Source of the DNA: Actimicrobium antarcticum
GTDB taxonomy: Bacteria > Pseudomonadota > Gammaproteobacteria > Burkholderiales > Burkholderiaceae_D
Assembly: GCF_039536745.1 (NCBI RefSeq)
Contig: NZ_BAAAZE010000013.1
Span: 206,831 to 270,830, forward strand
Reading direction: 5' to 3'
Length of the DNA: 64,000 nt
Shown here: positions 49,272-58,575 of the stretch, piece after piece
Layout: each line of letters starts with the position of its first letter
Numbering within the stretch: position 1 is the first letter of the stretch
Translations under genes and position numbers: made by a program
The notes under the pieces: generated by a model
What the model was told of the DNA's origin: nothing
The model's input: the letters and a program-made list of their open reading frames with translations, nothing else
Database searches by the model: none

Positions 49272-51206
49272 ATGACCACTTCGACACCTGCGCAACGCGC
49301 TCCCGGCACCCCGGCGCTGCCGGACACGCCATTCCGTTTCATCCTGTTTTTTGTGCGCCGCTATCGCTGGTGGTATCTGGCGATCGTGCTGCTGGAAACC
49401 GTCAACGCCACCTGCGGCATCATGCTGCCGTACGCACTCGGACGCATCGTCAAGGCGGTCACGTCGGCGACCGGCCCTGCGACCGATATCGTCGCCACGC
49501 TGCATGTGCCGCTGATGCTGTTCGTGGCATTTTGTGTCGGCGAACTGGTGTTCGGGCGGCTCGCCGGCGGCATCCAGATCCGGCTCGGACCGCGCCAGCG
49601 TCAGAACGTCACGCGGGCGCTGTATCACTATCTGCAGAATCATTCGCAGCGCTATCTGGGGAATAATTTCGCCGGCGCGCTGGCGCACCGTATCAGCGAA
49701 ACCTCGCTCGGTGTCACGCAAACGCTGTGGTCGCTGATCACCGAGTTCTATCCGGTGCTGATCGTGTTCGTGGTCTCGATTACCTTGCTGCTGCAAACCC
49801 ACATCCAGCTGGCCGGCTTCGTGCTGGTGTGGTCGGTGCTGTTCATCGGCATTAGTTATTTGCTGGCACGCCGCTGCCAGCCGTATGCACTAAAAGCCTC
49901 GGCGGCGCGCAGCGATACCACCGGGCACATCGTCGATTCAGTGACCAATCTGACCAGTGCGCGGCTGTTTGCGCGGCTCGGCTTCGAGCGCGAGAATCTG
50001 GAGCACGCGCTCGGTACCGAAATGCGCGCGATCCGTACCTCGAACGCCTACAACGAACGGGTGCGCTGGTTCCAGTTCAGTGCCGCGGCGATCCTCAAGA
50101 TCGGCGTGCTGTATTACGCGCTAACGCTGTGGGGCAAGGGTGAAATTTCGGTCGGTGACTTCGTGATGGCAGTCAGCCTCGCGCTGCTGATCATCAATGA
50201 AGCACGCAACCTGAGCCGGCGCTTCCTGGAGTTTTTCGAATATATCGGCAATGTGGCCAATGGCGTCAACGTGATCGTGCGTCCGCATGAACTGGTCGAT
50301 GCGATCGACGCTACCGATGCCGTCGATGCGCCGATCCGGCATGGCGAGATCGTGCTGCGCGATGTCACCTTTGGCTATACGCCCGACCGCATCGTGTTCG
50401 ATCACCTGAGCCTGACGATCCCGGCCGGACAACGGGTCGGGCTGGTCGGCTTTTCGGGTTCGGGTAAATCGACGTTCGTCAGCCTGATCCTGCGACTGTA
50501 CGATGTGCAGGGTGGTCAGATCCTGATCGATGGCGCGGATATCCGCCGCATGCAGCAGGATGCCCTGCATCAGCAGATCAGCCTGATCCCGCAGGACCCG
50601 AGCCTGTTTCATCGCTCGCTGATGGACAACATCCGCTATGGCCGGCTGGACGCCAGCGACGCCGACGTCATCGCAGCAGCGCGGCAAGCCCATGCGCATG
50701 AATTCATCAGCGAGATTGGCGAGCAATACCAGTCGATGGTCGGCGAGCGCGGCGTGAAATTGTCCGGTGGCCAGCGCCAGCGGATTGCCATTGCGCGCGT
50801 GATCCTGAAAGACGCACCGATCCTGATCCTGGATGAAGCCACGTCCAGCCTCGATTCAATCACTGAACGCTTAATCCAGGACACGCTCGATCAGGTCATG
50901 CAGAACAAGACCGTCATCGTGGTCGCGCATCGGCTGTCGACGATTGCGCAGCTGGACCGGATACTGGTGTTCGATGGCGGTCGCATCGTCGAAGACGGCA
51001 CGCATGCGCAATTGCTGGCCCAGCGCGGAAATTATTTTCAGTTGTGGAGCAAGCAGGCCGGCGGCTTTTTACCGGCCTCCGGCAGCATGGAAAATCCCGA
51101 CACGGATGACGCCGAGCCCAGCACTGACGGGCCCGGACTGGCCGACGCGCTCGCACTCGATGCACTGCGTGACCGTGCGTTGCCGGACCCGCTGGCCGGC
51201 AAATAA
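49272..51206 (+). CDS. ABC exporter with fused membrane and ATPase domains
   Basis: A 644-residue half-transporter of the MsbA/MDR type. Six hydrophobic helices span about 25-310. The ATPase has Walker A GFSGSGKST, a Q-loop SLIPQDPSLFHRS, the signature LSGGQRQRIAIARV, Walker B ILILDEATSS and the H-loop VAHRLST. A low-complexity acidic tail follows (about 600-644). It should act as a homodimer; the cargo (lipid, drug or peptide) cannot be named. Confidence 0.92.
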   Translation: MTTSTPAQRAPGTPALPDTPFRFILFFVRRYRWWYLAIVLLETVNATCGIMLPYALGRIVKAVTSATGPATDIVATLHVPLMLFVAFCVGELVFGRLAGGIQIRLGPRQRQNVTRALYHYLQNHSQRYLGNNFAGALAHRISETSLGVTQTLWSLITEFYPVLIVFVVSITLLLQTHIQLAGFVLVWSVLFIGISYLLARRCQPYALKASAARSDTTGHIVDSVTNLTSARLFARLGFERENLEHALGTEMRAIRTSNAYNERVRWFQFSAAAILKIGVLYYALTLWGKGEISVGDFVMAVSLALLIINEARNLSRRFLEFFEYIGNVANGVNVIVRPHELVDAIDATDAVDAPIRHGEIVLRDVTFGYTPDRIVFDHLSLTIPAGQRVGLVGFSGSGKSTFVSLILRLYDVQGGQILIDGADIRRMQQDALHQQISLIPQDPSLFHRSLMDNIRYGRLDASDADVIAAARQAHAHEFISEIGEQYQSMVGERGVKLSGGQRQRIAIARVILKDAPILILDEATSSLDSITERLIQDTLDQVMQNKTVIVVAHRLSTIAQLDRILVFDGGRIVEDGTHAQLLAQRGNYFQLWSKQAGGFLPASGSMENPDTDDAEPSTDGPGLADALALDALRDRALPDPLAGK

Positions 51207-51279
51207 GGACGGCGAACGTGGTCGATCCAAAATGAATGCTGGTGTTTTTCGTGATCTCTGCTATTCTCTTGGACTCAGA

Positions 51280-51356
51280 CGCGGGGTGGAGCAGTCTGGC
51301 AGCTCGTCGGGCTCATAACCCGAAGGTCACAGGTTCAAATCCTGTCCCCGCAACCA
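51280..51356 (+). tRNA. tRNA-fMet (anticodon CAT), initiator
   Basis: A 77-nt cloverleaf with CCA encoded. The acceptor arms CGCGGGG and CCCCGCA leave the C1-A72 mismatch typical of initiators, and the anticodon stem has three G-C pairs (GGG/CCC around CTCATAA). The T-arm is GGTTCAAATCC. A TATTCT -10 box lies at 51262-51267. Confidence 0.96.
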
Positions 51357-51361
51357 AACAT

Positions 51362-51394
51362 AAAAGCCTGAACTTGTCATGAGTTCAGGCTTTT
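51362..51394 (+). terminator. Terminator after tRNA-fMet
   Basis: AAAAGCCTGAACT pairs with AGTTCAGGCTTTT across a 7-nt loop, 6 nt after the tRNA. Confidence 0.9.
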
Positions 51395-51519
51395 GCGTTT
51401 TCGGCCCGTTATTCCGGCCCCCTAATTTGCCGGTTGCGTTTTGCCAGTAGCGTCCGATAGCGCATTCATCGGTTACGATCAGCGTTCCCGTCAATTATCA
51501 ACAGCCTTCCACTGTGATC

Positions 51520-52230
51520 ATGAATCCAATTTCCGTACTCAAGCCCAACACCCTGCTGACTACCCTCAACACCTATATCGTCGAAGACCTGTCGAACGCC
51601 GACATGGTGACCACCGCCGCGATTGCTGCCTCCACGCTGAGTGACCTGGCGGTGCCGGTCCTGCAAATGCTGGCCAGTGCCGGTGCCGAAGCCGACGATG
51701 TGGCCGTTGAATTTTTTCCGGACAAGGATGAGCCCGGCACGCCCGGCACGATGTTCTTCTGGCCCGGCACCCGCACGATGCAGCACAGTGCCTGGGATGA
51801 TGCGCATGGCGCCGAGTACTCGCTGCGCATGGCGGTATTCCTGCCGGAACGCGACGACGACGGCGCAGTGTATCCGGCCGGTTTCACGCTGACCCTGAAG
51901 CTCGAAGCCAGCGCCTGCGAGCTGATCGAAAAAATGCCGGCCGGCGTGTTCGAGCTGATCGAATCCGACTTCAAGGGCGCAGCGTTGCCATCCGGTTTCG
52001 AGTTCCTCGATGACAGCGAACATGTGCCGGTGTTGCCGAACATGCGGCGCCAGTTCATCAAGGCGATCTCGCGTGCCCATGCAGCCAGCAACAAGCGCCG
52101 CGGCAATCGCTTCGAAGCCGTGATGATGCATTACATCTGGGACCGCATCGAACCGGAACAGCATTTCGACGCGGTGCTGGCGGCACTGGCGAAGTTGTTC
52201 GTGGCCTTGCATCAGCAGGCGCGCAGATAG
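51520..52230 (+). CDS. Conserved-looking hypothetical protein
   Basis: A 236-residue acidic cytoplasmic protein with no signal peptide or membrane helix. Recognisable pieces are the helical SVLKPNTLLTTLNTYIVEDL, then the segment with VEFFPDKDEPGTPGTMFFWPG and a C-terminal helical region HYIWDRIEPEQHFDAVLAAL. ATG 51520 is chosen over a GTG at 51514; neither has a strong ribosome binding site. I do not recognise the family. It sits between tRNA-fMet and rhlE, both transcribed the same way. Confidence 0.7.
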   Translation: MNPISVLKPNTLLTTLNTYIVEDLSNADMVTTAAIAASTLSDLAVPVLQMLASAGAEADDVAVEFFPDKDEPGTPGTMFFWPGTRTMQHSAWDDAHGAEYSLRMAVFLPERDDDGAVYPAGFTLTLKLEASACELIEKMPAGVFELIESDFKGAALPSGFEFLDDSEHVPVLPNMRRQFIKAISRAHAASNKRRGNRFEAVMMHYIWDRIEPEQHFDAVLAALAKLFVALHQQARR

Positions 52231-52329
52231 ATTTCAACGGAGGTGGTCGCGTGCCAGCGAACACCTCCGCGCAGTGTTTTTCCCTCATCGTACCAACAGC
52301 GCATTCATCGCGCAGTAATCGACCTCTCC

Positions 52330-53556
52330 ATGACATTTTCCAAGCTCGGTCTGATCGACCAGTTGCAGCGCAATCTCGACTCCCTGGGCTACCGCACGCC
52401 CACTCCGGTACAGGCGCAGGCGATCCCTGCGGTGCTGGCCGGACGCGACCTGATGGCCGCGGCCCAGACCGGCACCGGCAAGACCGCCGGCTTCGCGCTG
52501 CCATTGTTGCAGCGCCTGACGATGGAAGGTCCGCAAGTCAACAGCAATTGCGTGCGCGTCCTCGTCCTGGTGCCAACCCGCGAACTGGCCGAGCAGGTGC
52601 ATCAGGCGTTCGGCGAATACGGCGCGTCGCTGCCATTGCGCACCCACGTGGCGTATGGTGGCGTGAGCATCAATCCGCAAATGATGAAGCTGCGCAAGGG
52701 GCTCGATGTGCTGGTCGCCACGCCGGGTCGCCTGCTCGATTTGTATCGCCAGAACGCGGTCAAGTTCGAGCAGTTGCAAACGCTGGTGCTGGATGAAGCG
52801 GATCGGATGCTGGACCTGGGCTTCTCGCGCGAGCTCAATGAAGTCTTTGAGGCGCTGCCAAAAAAACACCAGACGTTGCTGTTCTCGGCGACCTTCTCCG
52901 ACGAGATCCGGGCGCTCTCGACCACGCTGCTGAAAGACCCGGTGCGCATCGAAATCAGCCCGCGCAACACCACCGTCAAGACCATCAAGCAATGGGCCAT
53001 CCCGCTCGACAAGAAGCGCAAGCCCGAACTATTCCTGCATCTGCTGAAAAAGCACCGCTGGGGCCAGGTGCTGGTCTTCGTCAAGACGCGTCGCGGGGTC
53101 GATGAACTGGTCGATATCCTGCTGGCGCAAGGCATCCGTGCCGATGCGATCCATGGCGACAAACCGCAACCGGCGCGACTGCGGGCCCTCGAAAGTTTCA
53201 AGGCCGGCGAAGTGCAGATACTGGTCGCCACCGACGTTGCCGCGCGCGGACTGGATATCGACGACTTGCCGCACGTCGTGAATTTCGATTTGCCCATCGT
53301 GGCCGAAGATTACATCCACCGGATCGGCCGCACCGGTCGCGCTGGTGCTTCCGGGATCGCGGTGTCGCTGGTTTGTGCCGATGAAGCACCGTTGCTGGCG
53401 GCGATCGAAATGCTGACCAAACAGAATCTGCAACGCATCGAGGAACGCGGTTTCGAAGCCGATCATCGGGTGCCGGAAACCAATGCCAGCGGGCAGGTTG
53501 TCAAGAAGCCGAAGAAGCCCAAGCTGAAAGCCGGCGCATTCCGGCCGCCGCGCTAG
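52330..53556 (+). CDS. rhlE: DEAD-box RNA helicase RhlE
   Basis: A 408-residue RNA helicase. Q-motif FSKLGLIDQLQRNLDSLGY, motif I AAQTGTGKTAGF, Ia VPTRELAEQV, II VLDEADRMLDLGF, III FSATFSDE, V VATDVAARGLDID and VI HRIGRTGRAG are all present. A short basic tail KKPKKPKLKAG fits RhlE. It remodels RNA in ribosome assembly or decay, mostly in the cytoplasm. Confidence 0.95.
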   Translation: MTFSKLGLIDQLQRNLDSLGYRTPTPVQAQAIPAVLAGRDLMAAAQTGTGKTAGFALPLLQRLTMEGPQVNSNCVRVLVLVPTRELAEQVHQAFGEYGASLPLRTHVAYGGVSINPQMMKLRKGLDVLVATPGRLLDLYRQNAVKFEQLQTLVLDEADRMLDLGFSRELNEVFEALPKKHQTLLFSATFSDEIRALSTTLLKDPVRIEISPRNTTVKTIKQWAIPLDKKRKPELFLHLLKKHRWGQVLVFVKTRRGVDELVDILLAQGIRADAIHGDKPQPARLRALESFKAGEVQILVATDVAARGLDIDDLPHVVNFDLPIVAEDYIHRIGRTGRAGASGIAVSLVCADEAPLLAAIEMLTKQNLQRIEERGFEADHRVPETNASGQVVKKPKKPKLKAGAFRPPR

Positions 53557-53566
53557 CGCCTGCGGA

Positions 53567-54484
53567 ATGCACCCCATGACCTCCGGCCCGAACCGCCTCG
53601 TCGCCTGCGCCTGCCTCGCCCTCAGCATGGCGCTGGTCGGTAGTTACGTCGCCCTGAGCAAACCGCTGGTTCTGGTATTTCCGGTCTTTTTGCTGGCGTG
53701 GCTGCGCTTTGGCATAGGCGGGCTGGCGATGATCACCTGGCTGAAAAAGCCGGCAACCGAATTGCCACTGTCCTGGCCTATGCGCCGGCTGGTTTTTCTG
53801 GAATCATTCTTCGGCAATTTTCTGTTCACGCTGTGCATGATCACGGGCGTCAGCATGACCAGCGCGGTGTCGGCCGGCGTCATCATGTCGGCAATTCCGG
53901 CGGTGGTGGCCCTGATGAGCTGGACCTTTTTGAAGGAGCGCATCGGCTTGCGCGTCTGGGCTGCGGTGGCTTGCGGTGCGCTGGGGATCAGCTTGCTGGC
54001 GCTATCGAAATCGGCCGCGCCGGATGCCGCCCACCAGCAAGCCTGGCTGGGCAACCTGTTGATTTTTGGCGCGGTCATTTGCGAAGCCGCCTACGCCGTC
54101 ATCGGTAAAAAATTGACGACCGTACTCAGCCCGAAACGCATCAGCGCGATCATCAATCTGTGGGGCTTTTTGCTGATGACGCCAATGGGCGTGATCGCGG
54201 CATGGCGCTTTGATTTCGCCGCAGTGAGCATGCCGATCTGGGCGCTGCTGGTGTTCTACGGATTGGCCGCGAGCGTCTGGACGGTATGGTTGTGGATGAC
54301 CGGCCTGAAGTCCGTGCCAGCCGCGCAGGCCGGCGTGTTTACCGTGATGCTGCCGATCAGTGCTGCGCTGGTCGGCGTGCTGGTGCTGGGCGAACGTTTG
54401 AGCGGCATACAGTTGCTGGCCTTTGCGCTGGCGCTGGCGGGCGTGTTGCTGGCGACGGTGCCGGTGAAGCAGCGTGTAAAGTGA
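53567..54484 (+). CDS. EamA/DMT-family transporter
   Basis: A 305-residue inner-membrane protein with ten hydrophobic helices in two EamA repeats (about 15-145 and 165-300). Repeat hallmarks are VSAGVIMSAIPAVVALMSWT with FLKERIGLRVWAAVACGALG, and in the second half PAAQAGVFTVMLPISAALVG with LGERLSGIQL. The substrate is unknown; the superfamily exports amino acids and other small metabolites. It follows rhlE by 10 nt. Confidence 0.88.
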   Translation: MHPMTSGPNRLVACACLALSMALVGSYVALSKPLVLVFPVFLLAWLRFGIGGLAMITWLKKPATELPLSWPMRRLVFLESFFGNFLFTLCMITGVSMTSAVSAGVIMSAIPAVVALMSWTFLKERIGLRVWAAVACGALGISLLALSKSAAPDAAHQQAWLGNLLIFGAVICEAAYAVIGKKLTTVLSPKRISAIINLWGFLLMTPMGVIAAWRFDFAAVSMPIWALLVFYGLAASVWTVWLWMTGLKSVPAAQAGVFTVMLPISAALVGVLVLGERLSGIQLLAFALALAGVLLATVPVKQRVK

Positions 54485-54616
54485 TCCGCAAGCCATGCTG
54501 GAATACCACCTCACACAAGCAATACACGGTAGTGCGCAATTGATGACCGGCGTGCATGCCAAGAACATGCGAAAATTCGGCGCAATTCCAATTCAGAAAC
54601 CATCCCGGCGCCCATC

Positions 54617-55654
54617 ATGACCTCGACTCTTCGCTTTGCAATGCCGATCCTCGGCCTCCTGTTGCCACTGACCACCCACGCCGCCATCGAGATCAGTACG
54701 CTGGCAATTTGCTCGCAGCTGGCTGATCCCGACAAGCGTCTTGCCTGTTTTGATCGTCTTAGTGCGGGTGCCATGAAGCAGGTCGATCCGGTCGCGCCGG
54801 CCGTGGCAGTGCCAGCACCGGCGCTGCTCAAAGCCGATGAACCTGCCACCAGGCAGACCTCGCTGCTGGCGCAGGAATGGGAACTGGGCAACGACCTCAA
54901 TCGGGGTACTTACAACTTCCGTCCGTACCGCGCCAACTATCTTTTGCTGGCCAATTACAGCGGTGCACCAAACTACGCGCCATTCAAAACCGCCGCCGGT
55001 GATGCCGGTCTGGAAGGTCGCCGCATCAAACATGCCGAACTGACGTTCCAGCTCGGTTTCAAAATGAAGATGGTCGAGAATGTGGCAGGCAGCCCGTTCG
55101 ACCTCTGGTTTGGCTATACCCAGCAAAGCTACTGGCAGGCATTCAACAAGATGGCCTCCAGCCCGTTCCGCGAAACCAACTACCAGCCTGAAGTCATGGC
55201 CGTGGTACCGGTCAATTTTCGTTTGCCGGGCATGACTGCGCGCTTCCTCAACTTCGGCGTGGTGCATCAGTCGAACGGCCAGACCGGCACGCTGTCACGC
55301 AGCTGGAATCGGGCCTATGCCCAGATCGGGCTGGAAGAGGGCGGGTTCACGGTGCTGGCGCGGGTCTGGAAACGGCTCGATGGCGGCGGCACGGACGATG
55401 ACAATCCGGACATCATTGCCTACATGGGACATGGCGATATACAAGCCGATTACCGCCAGGGAGGTCATGATTTTTCGATCGTCGCACGCCAGAACTTCTC
55501 GACCAATCGTGGCGCGGCGCAGCTAGGCTGGGCCTTCCCGCTGACCCGTAATCTGAAAGGCTATGTCCAGGCCTTCACCGGCTATGGCCAGACGCTGATC
55601 GATTACAACTACTCGCACAAGAGCATCGGCGCGGGTGTCACGGTCGACTTCTGA
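54617..55654 (+). CDS. pldA: Outer-membrane phospholipase A
   Basis: A 345-residue outer-membrane enzyme. Signal peptide about 1-22, then a short N-terminal segment with cysteines (CSQLADPDKRLACFD), and a 12-strand barrel from about residue 85. The catalytic residues are His217, Ser219 and Asn231 in VVHQSNGQTG and SRSWNRAY, and DLWFGYTQQSYWQAFNK is the conserved strand pair. It hydrolyses phospholipids that reach the outer leaflet. It ends in TGA directly abutting the convergent exonuclease gene. Confidence 0.94.
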   Translation: MTSTLRFAMPILGLLLPLTTHAAIEISTLAICSQLADPDKRLACFDRLSAGAMKQVDPVAPAVAVPAPALLKADEPATRQTSLLAQEWELGNDLNRGTYNFRPYRANYLLLANYSGAPNYAPFKTAAGDAGLEGRRIKHAELTFQLGFKMKMVENVAGSPFDLWFGYTQQSYWQAFNKMASSPFRETNYQPEVMAVVPVNFRLPGMTARFLNFGVVHQSNGQTGTLSRSWNRAYAQIGLEEGGFTVLARVWKRLDGGGTDDDNPDIIAYMGHGDIQADYRQGGHDFSIVARQNFSTNRGAAQLGWAFPLTRNLKGYVQAFTGYGQTLIDYNYSHKSIGAGVTVDF

Positions 55655-56257
55655 TCAGTCCAATCCCAGCGCGGCAACCACCCGCGCTGCGGCATACGCA
55701 TCATTGGCCGCGTACATTAACTGGGCATCCGTCAGGTTCTGATTGGCCCAGTTGGATGTCGCGGCCTTTTTTGATTTGATGAAGCGCCGATCAAACAGCA
55801 CGGCTACCGCCCCTTTGACACCCATGTCCTTGCGATAGCCACGCGCGTGAAAGACGCTATTGAGGTCCAGCACTCCGGCTGGCCGGATGGCCAGTTTGGC
55901 GATGATGCGCCGGGTATCGTCACCCAGTCCGAATCCGGCCTTGACATGTCCTCCGTGCGCCAGCAAGGCAGCGACCTGCGCGCAGCAATCCGGGTCGTGC
56001 AACTGGAATACCCAGGCGCGCTCGACCGTCGAGAGCTGGACGATGTGCGGACCATCTGACACCTGGTCCTTGAAGAAGGTCGGCTTGGATTCGGTATCGA
56101 AGCCCCAGACTGCGTGGTCGCTCAGTGCTGCACAGGCTTCACGCGCTTGTGCGGCGGTTTTTATCAGCACGATGCGGTCGAGTCCGAGGCGTTCGAAGGG
56201 GTCGAGCAGGGCGATTTCTTCCTTGCTCCGGGTGGGGAGTTGTTCGTGGATTGTCAT
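55655..56257 (-). CDS. RNase D-like 3'-5' exonuclease domain protein
   Basis: A 200-residue DEDD-family nuclease. Exo I is WGFDTESKP, exo II is in VKAGFGLGDDTRRII (Asp pair), the middle has VLDLNSVFHARGYRKDMGVK, and exo III is YAANDAYAARVV with the Tyr-x3-Asp pattern of the DEDDy group. No HRDC domain follows, so it is shorter than RNase D. Its target (RNA or DNA) is not predictable. Its promoter region is shared with the divergent DUF6172 gene. Confidence 0.87.
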   Translation of the reverse strand: MTIHEQLPTRSKEEIALLDPFERLGLDRIVLIKTAAQAREACAALSDHAVWGFDTESKPTFFKDQVSDGPHIVQLSTVERAWVFQLHDPDCCAQVAALLAHGGHVKAGFGLGDDTRRIIAKLAIRPAGVLDLNSVFHARGYRKDMGVKGAVAVLFDRRFIKSKKAATSNWANQNLTDAQLMYAANDAYAAARVVAALGLD

Positions 56258-56282
56258 ATGCCGCTCAGAATACCCTGACGCG

Positions 56283-56288
56283 TATAAT
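56283..56288 (+). promoter_or_regulatory. -10 element for the DUF6172 gene
   Basis: A perfect TATAAT lies 46 nt before the ATG of the next rightward gene. The -35 hexamer is weak. Confidence 0.45.
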
Positions 56289-56334
56289 CGCGCCCTTCAT
56301 CCTTTTACCAGCGCGGCACGCGCATCCGACCATC

Positions 56335-56637
56335 ATGAGAAAAATTTTCCAGTTGACCCAAGAGGGCCTGCACCGTGACCGCGTGCTCGACGCCGTAAAA
56401 CACGACATCCGCAAGTATCTCAAGCGTGAACGCAGCCGTGATCTGCCGAAAGACGCCGACTTCCTGGACTTCGATTGCCGCTTCGGTGCCAGCAAGGAAA
56501 CCGCCAAGTCAGTGCCGCTGGCCGAGCTGATGGCGCATCTCGATACCGTCGCCAGCAAGGGTGGCAATGAGGCGTACGTCGAGATTCTGGCCAAGGCCGG
56601 TATCCGCGAAGCCCGTCCGGCTGGCAAGGCCAGATAG
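56335..56637 (+). CDS. DUF6172 family small protein
   Basis: A 100-residue cytoplasmic protein with the family pattern MRKIFQLTQEGLHRDRVLDA, then VKHDIRKYLKRERSRDLP, a central DFDCRFGASKETAK, and the end SKGGNEAYVEILAKAG. The basic first half suggests nucleic-acid or ribosome contact, which is inference. It is conserved in proteobacteria, with no established role. Confidence 0.85.
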   Translation: MRKIFQLTQEGLHRDRVLDAVKHDIRKYLKRERSRDLPKDADFLDFDCRFGASKETAKSVPLAELMAHLDTVASKGGNEAYVEILAKAGIREARPAGKAR

Positions 56638-56649
56638 TTCATCGCTGTG

Positions 56650-57264
56650 TCAGAAGGTTGCCGGAGAATTCACCCACAGTACCCGGGCGATATCGCTGCC
56701 CGTGTTCCGGTAGCCGTGCGGGACGTTGCTCGGAAATGAAAACGCATCACCCGGCCCGATGTCGTACCGCACCTCGCCCAGGGTCAGTTCGAGTGTGCCT
56801 TCGAGCACATAGCCGACTTCTTCGCCGCTGTGTTCGATTAGCCCGTCGCTGCCTTCGCCGGGCGAGACTATGTGGATATTGGCCTGCAGCAGGCCTCCGC
56901 GCTTGGGCAGCACCAGCCGCTCCAGCGCGATGCCGCCAGCCTTGATGACCGGACGTTCGTTGTGACGAATGATGGGACCGCTGGTCGGGATTTCTTCGCT
57001 GGTGAGGATGCCGATGTTGGTGTCGAGTGCGACGGCCAGTTTGTGCAGCATGGTCAGCGACGGTGTCGCCAGGCCACGTTCGATTTTCGAGATCAGGCTT
57101 TCCGAACAGCCGGCTTTCTGCGCCAGTTGCAGCAGCGTGAAACCGGCCACCAGCCGGGCGTGATGTAGCTTCAGGCCGAGCGTCGTCGCCACCGCTTTGG
57201 TGGTGCCCGGCGTGCCCGGTGTAGCAGAGTCCAATGCCATTACCCGTTTGCGCAAAGTCGTCAA
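56650..57264 (-). CDS. XRE-cupin transcriptional regulator
   Basis: A 204-residue regulator. The XRE helix-turn-helix spans about 30-85 (LHHARLVAGFTLLQLAQKAG, SESLISKIERGLATPS), and the cupin domain about 115-204 (VSPGEGSDGLIEHSGEEVGY, LEGTLELTLGEVRYDIGPGD, FPSNVPHGYRN). Such proteins often sense a small catabolite and control the adjacent operon. The TTG start at 57264 is chosen because a perfect AGGAGG lies 5 nt upstream; ATG 57240 is the alternative. It is the last gene of a seven-gene operon. Confidence 0.9.
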   Translation of the reverse strand: MTTLRKRVMALDSATPGTPGTTKAVATTLGLKLHHARLVAGFTLLQLAQKAGCSESLISKIERGLATPSLTMLHKLAVALDTNIGILTSEEIPTSGPIIRHNERPVIKAGGIALERLVLPKRGGLLQANIHIVSPGEGSDGLIEHSGEEVGYVLEGTLELTLGEVRYDIGPGDAFSFPSNVPHGYRNTGSDIARVLWVNSPATF

Positions 57265-57281
57265 GCGATCCTCCTCGAAAT

Positions 57282-58547
57282 TTACTGATTGGCCAGTGCC
57301 GCTACCGTATAGGCCAGCGCCTGCACGCCGAGCAACAGCTCATGCGGCGCGGTCTCTTCGGCGGCATTGTGGCTGATGCCGCCTTTGCTGGGCACAAAAA
57401 TCATCGCCGTCGGGCAGTGCTCGGCCAGATACATCGCATCATGAAAAGCCCCCGAGGTCAGGCGCAGTGGCGGGCTCTGGCTGGCACGGGTGCAGGCCTG
57501 TTCGATCAGCCTCAGCATGCCATCCGGGAACAGTGTCGGCGCCCGCTGGAAGATGCACGCGACCGTCATGCTGCCGCGCCAGTCGGCGGCCTGCGTCATG
57601 GTGCGCAGGGTATGTTCGAAGCGCGCCAGTACCGCATCGTCGACACAGCGTACATCCACGCTGAAGGTGACCTTGCCGGGAATCGTGTTGATGGAATTCG
57701 GCCCGACCTGCCAGCGACCCAGCGTCAATCGCAACTGGCTGGTCGCTTCGCGCGCGGCGAGGCTGTACAGGCGTTGGGCGATGCCGACCGCTGCCGCCAT
57801 GGCATCGGCCCGCTCGTCCATCGGGGTGGTGCCGGCATGTGCGGCCATGCCGGTGCAGGTGACTTCGAACCAGCGTACTGCCTGAATGCCGGTGACCACG
57901 CCGAGCGGCACACTGGCGCGTTCGAGCACCGGGCCCTGTTCGATATGCAGCTCGACGCAGGCCGCCATGGGCTGCTGCATCGGCCGTCGCGGCACATCGG
58001 CGACGGCCGCCAGCGCCGCATCGAGCGCGCTGCCAAAACTGATCTGGTTGCGGTCCAGCGATTCGCGGTACTGCGCCAGGCGCGCCGGTTCGACATACGC
58101 GCTGGAACCCATCGCACCGGGACCGAAGCGACTGCCTTCTTCATTGGTCCATGCGACGACGTCGATCGGGCGCAGCGTTGTGATACCGGCATCGTTGAGC
58201 GCGGCGATGACTTCCAGCCCGGCCAGCACGCCATAGGCGCCATCGAGCTTGCCACCGACCGGCTGCGTGTCGCCGTGGCTGCCGGTCAGGACCGGCGGCA
58301 GGTCGGTGCTGCCGCGGCGGCGGAAGAACAGATTGGCGCAGTCATCGATGCTGACTTCGCAACCGAGTGCGCGGGCCAAGTCGATCAGGTGGCGGCGGGA
58401 CGCCAGATCGATCTCGGTCAGTGTTTCGCGCGCAACCCCGCCATCATCGCGGCCACCGAAACGTGCCAGTGCGGCAATCGCGGCTTGCAGGCGGTCGTTG
58501 TTGACATGGTCCTGGGCGCGTTCGGCGACGCTATGAGGTAGGTTCAA
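57282..58547 (-). CDS. M20-family Zn amidohydrolase (allantoate/N-carbamoyl-amino-acid type)
   Basis: A 421-residue metalloenzyme of the AllC/HyuC group. Zinc ligands are in TGSHGDTQPVGGKLDGAYG (His91, Asp102) and WTNEEGSRFGP (Glu136/137), and the dimerisation lid runs about 215-330 with FEVTCTGMAAHAGTTPMDER. The C-terminus has the late GGISHNAAEET. It would cleave a ureido or N-carbamoyl group. The TTG start at 58547 has GGAG 6 nt upstream; the frame stays open into the amidase gene but has no such site. Confidence 0.9.
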   Translation of the reverse strand: MNLPHSVAERAQDHVNNDRLQAAIAALARFGGRDDGGVARETLTEIDLASRRHLIDLARALGCEVSIDDCANLFFRRRGSTDLPPVLTGSHGDTQPVGGKLDGAYGVLAGLEVIAALNDAGITTLRPIDVVAWTNEEGSRFGPGAMGSSAYVEPARLAQYRESLDRNQISFGSALDAALAAVADVPRRPMQQPMAACVELHIEQGPVLERASVPLGVVTGIQAVRWFEVTCTGMAAHAGTTPMDERADAMAAAVGIAQRLYSLAAREATSQLRLTLGRWQVGPNSINTIPGKVTFSVDVRCVDDAVLARFEHTLRTMTQAADWRGSMTVACIFQRAPTLFPDGMLRLIEQACTRASQSPPLRLTSGAFHDAMYLAEHCPTAMIFVPSKGGISHNAAEETAPHELLLGVQALAYTVAALANQ

Positions 58548-58575
58548 GAAAGTCTCCGGTGATGTCGTGGTGAGG

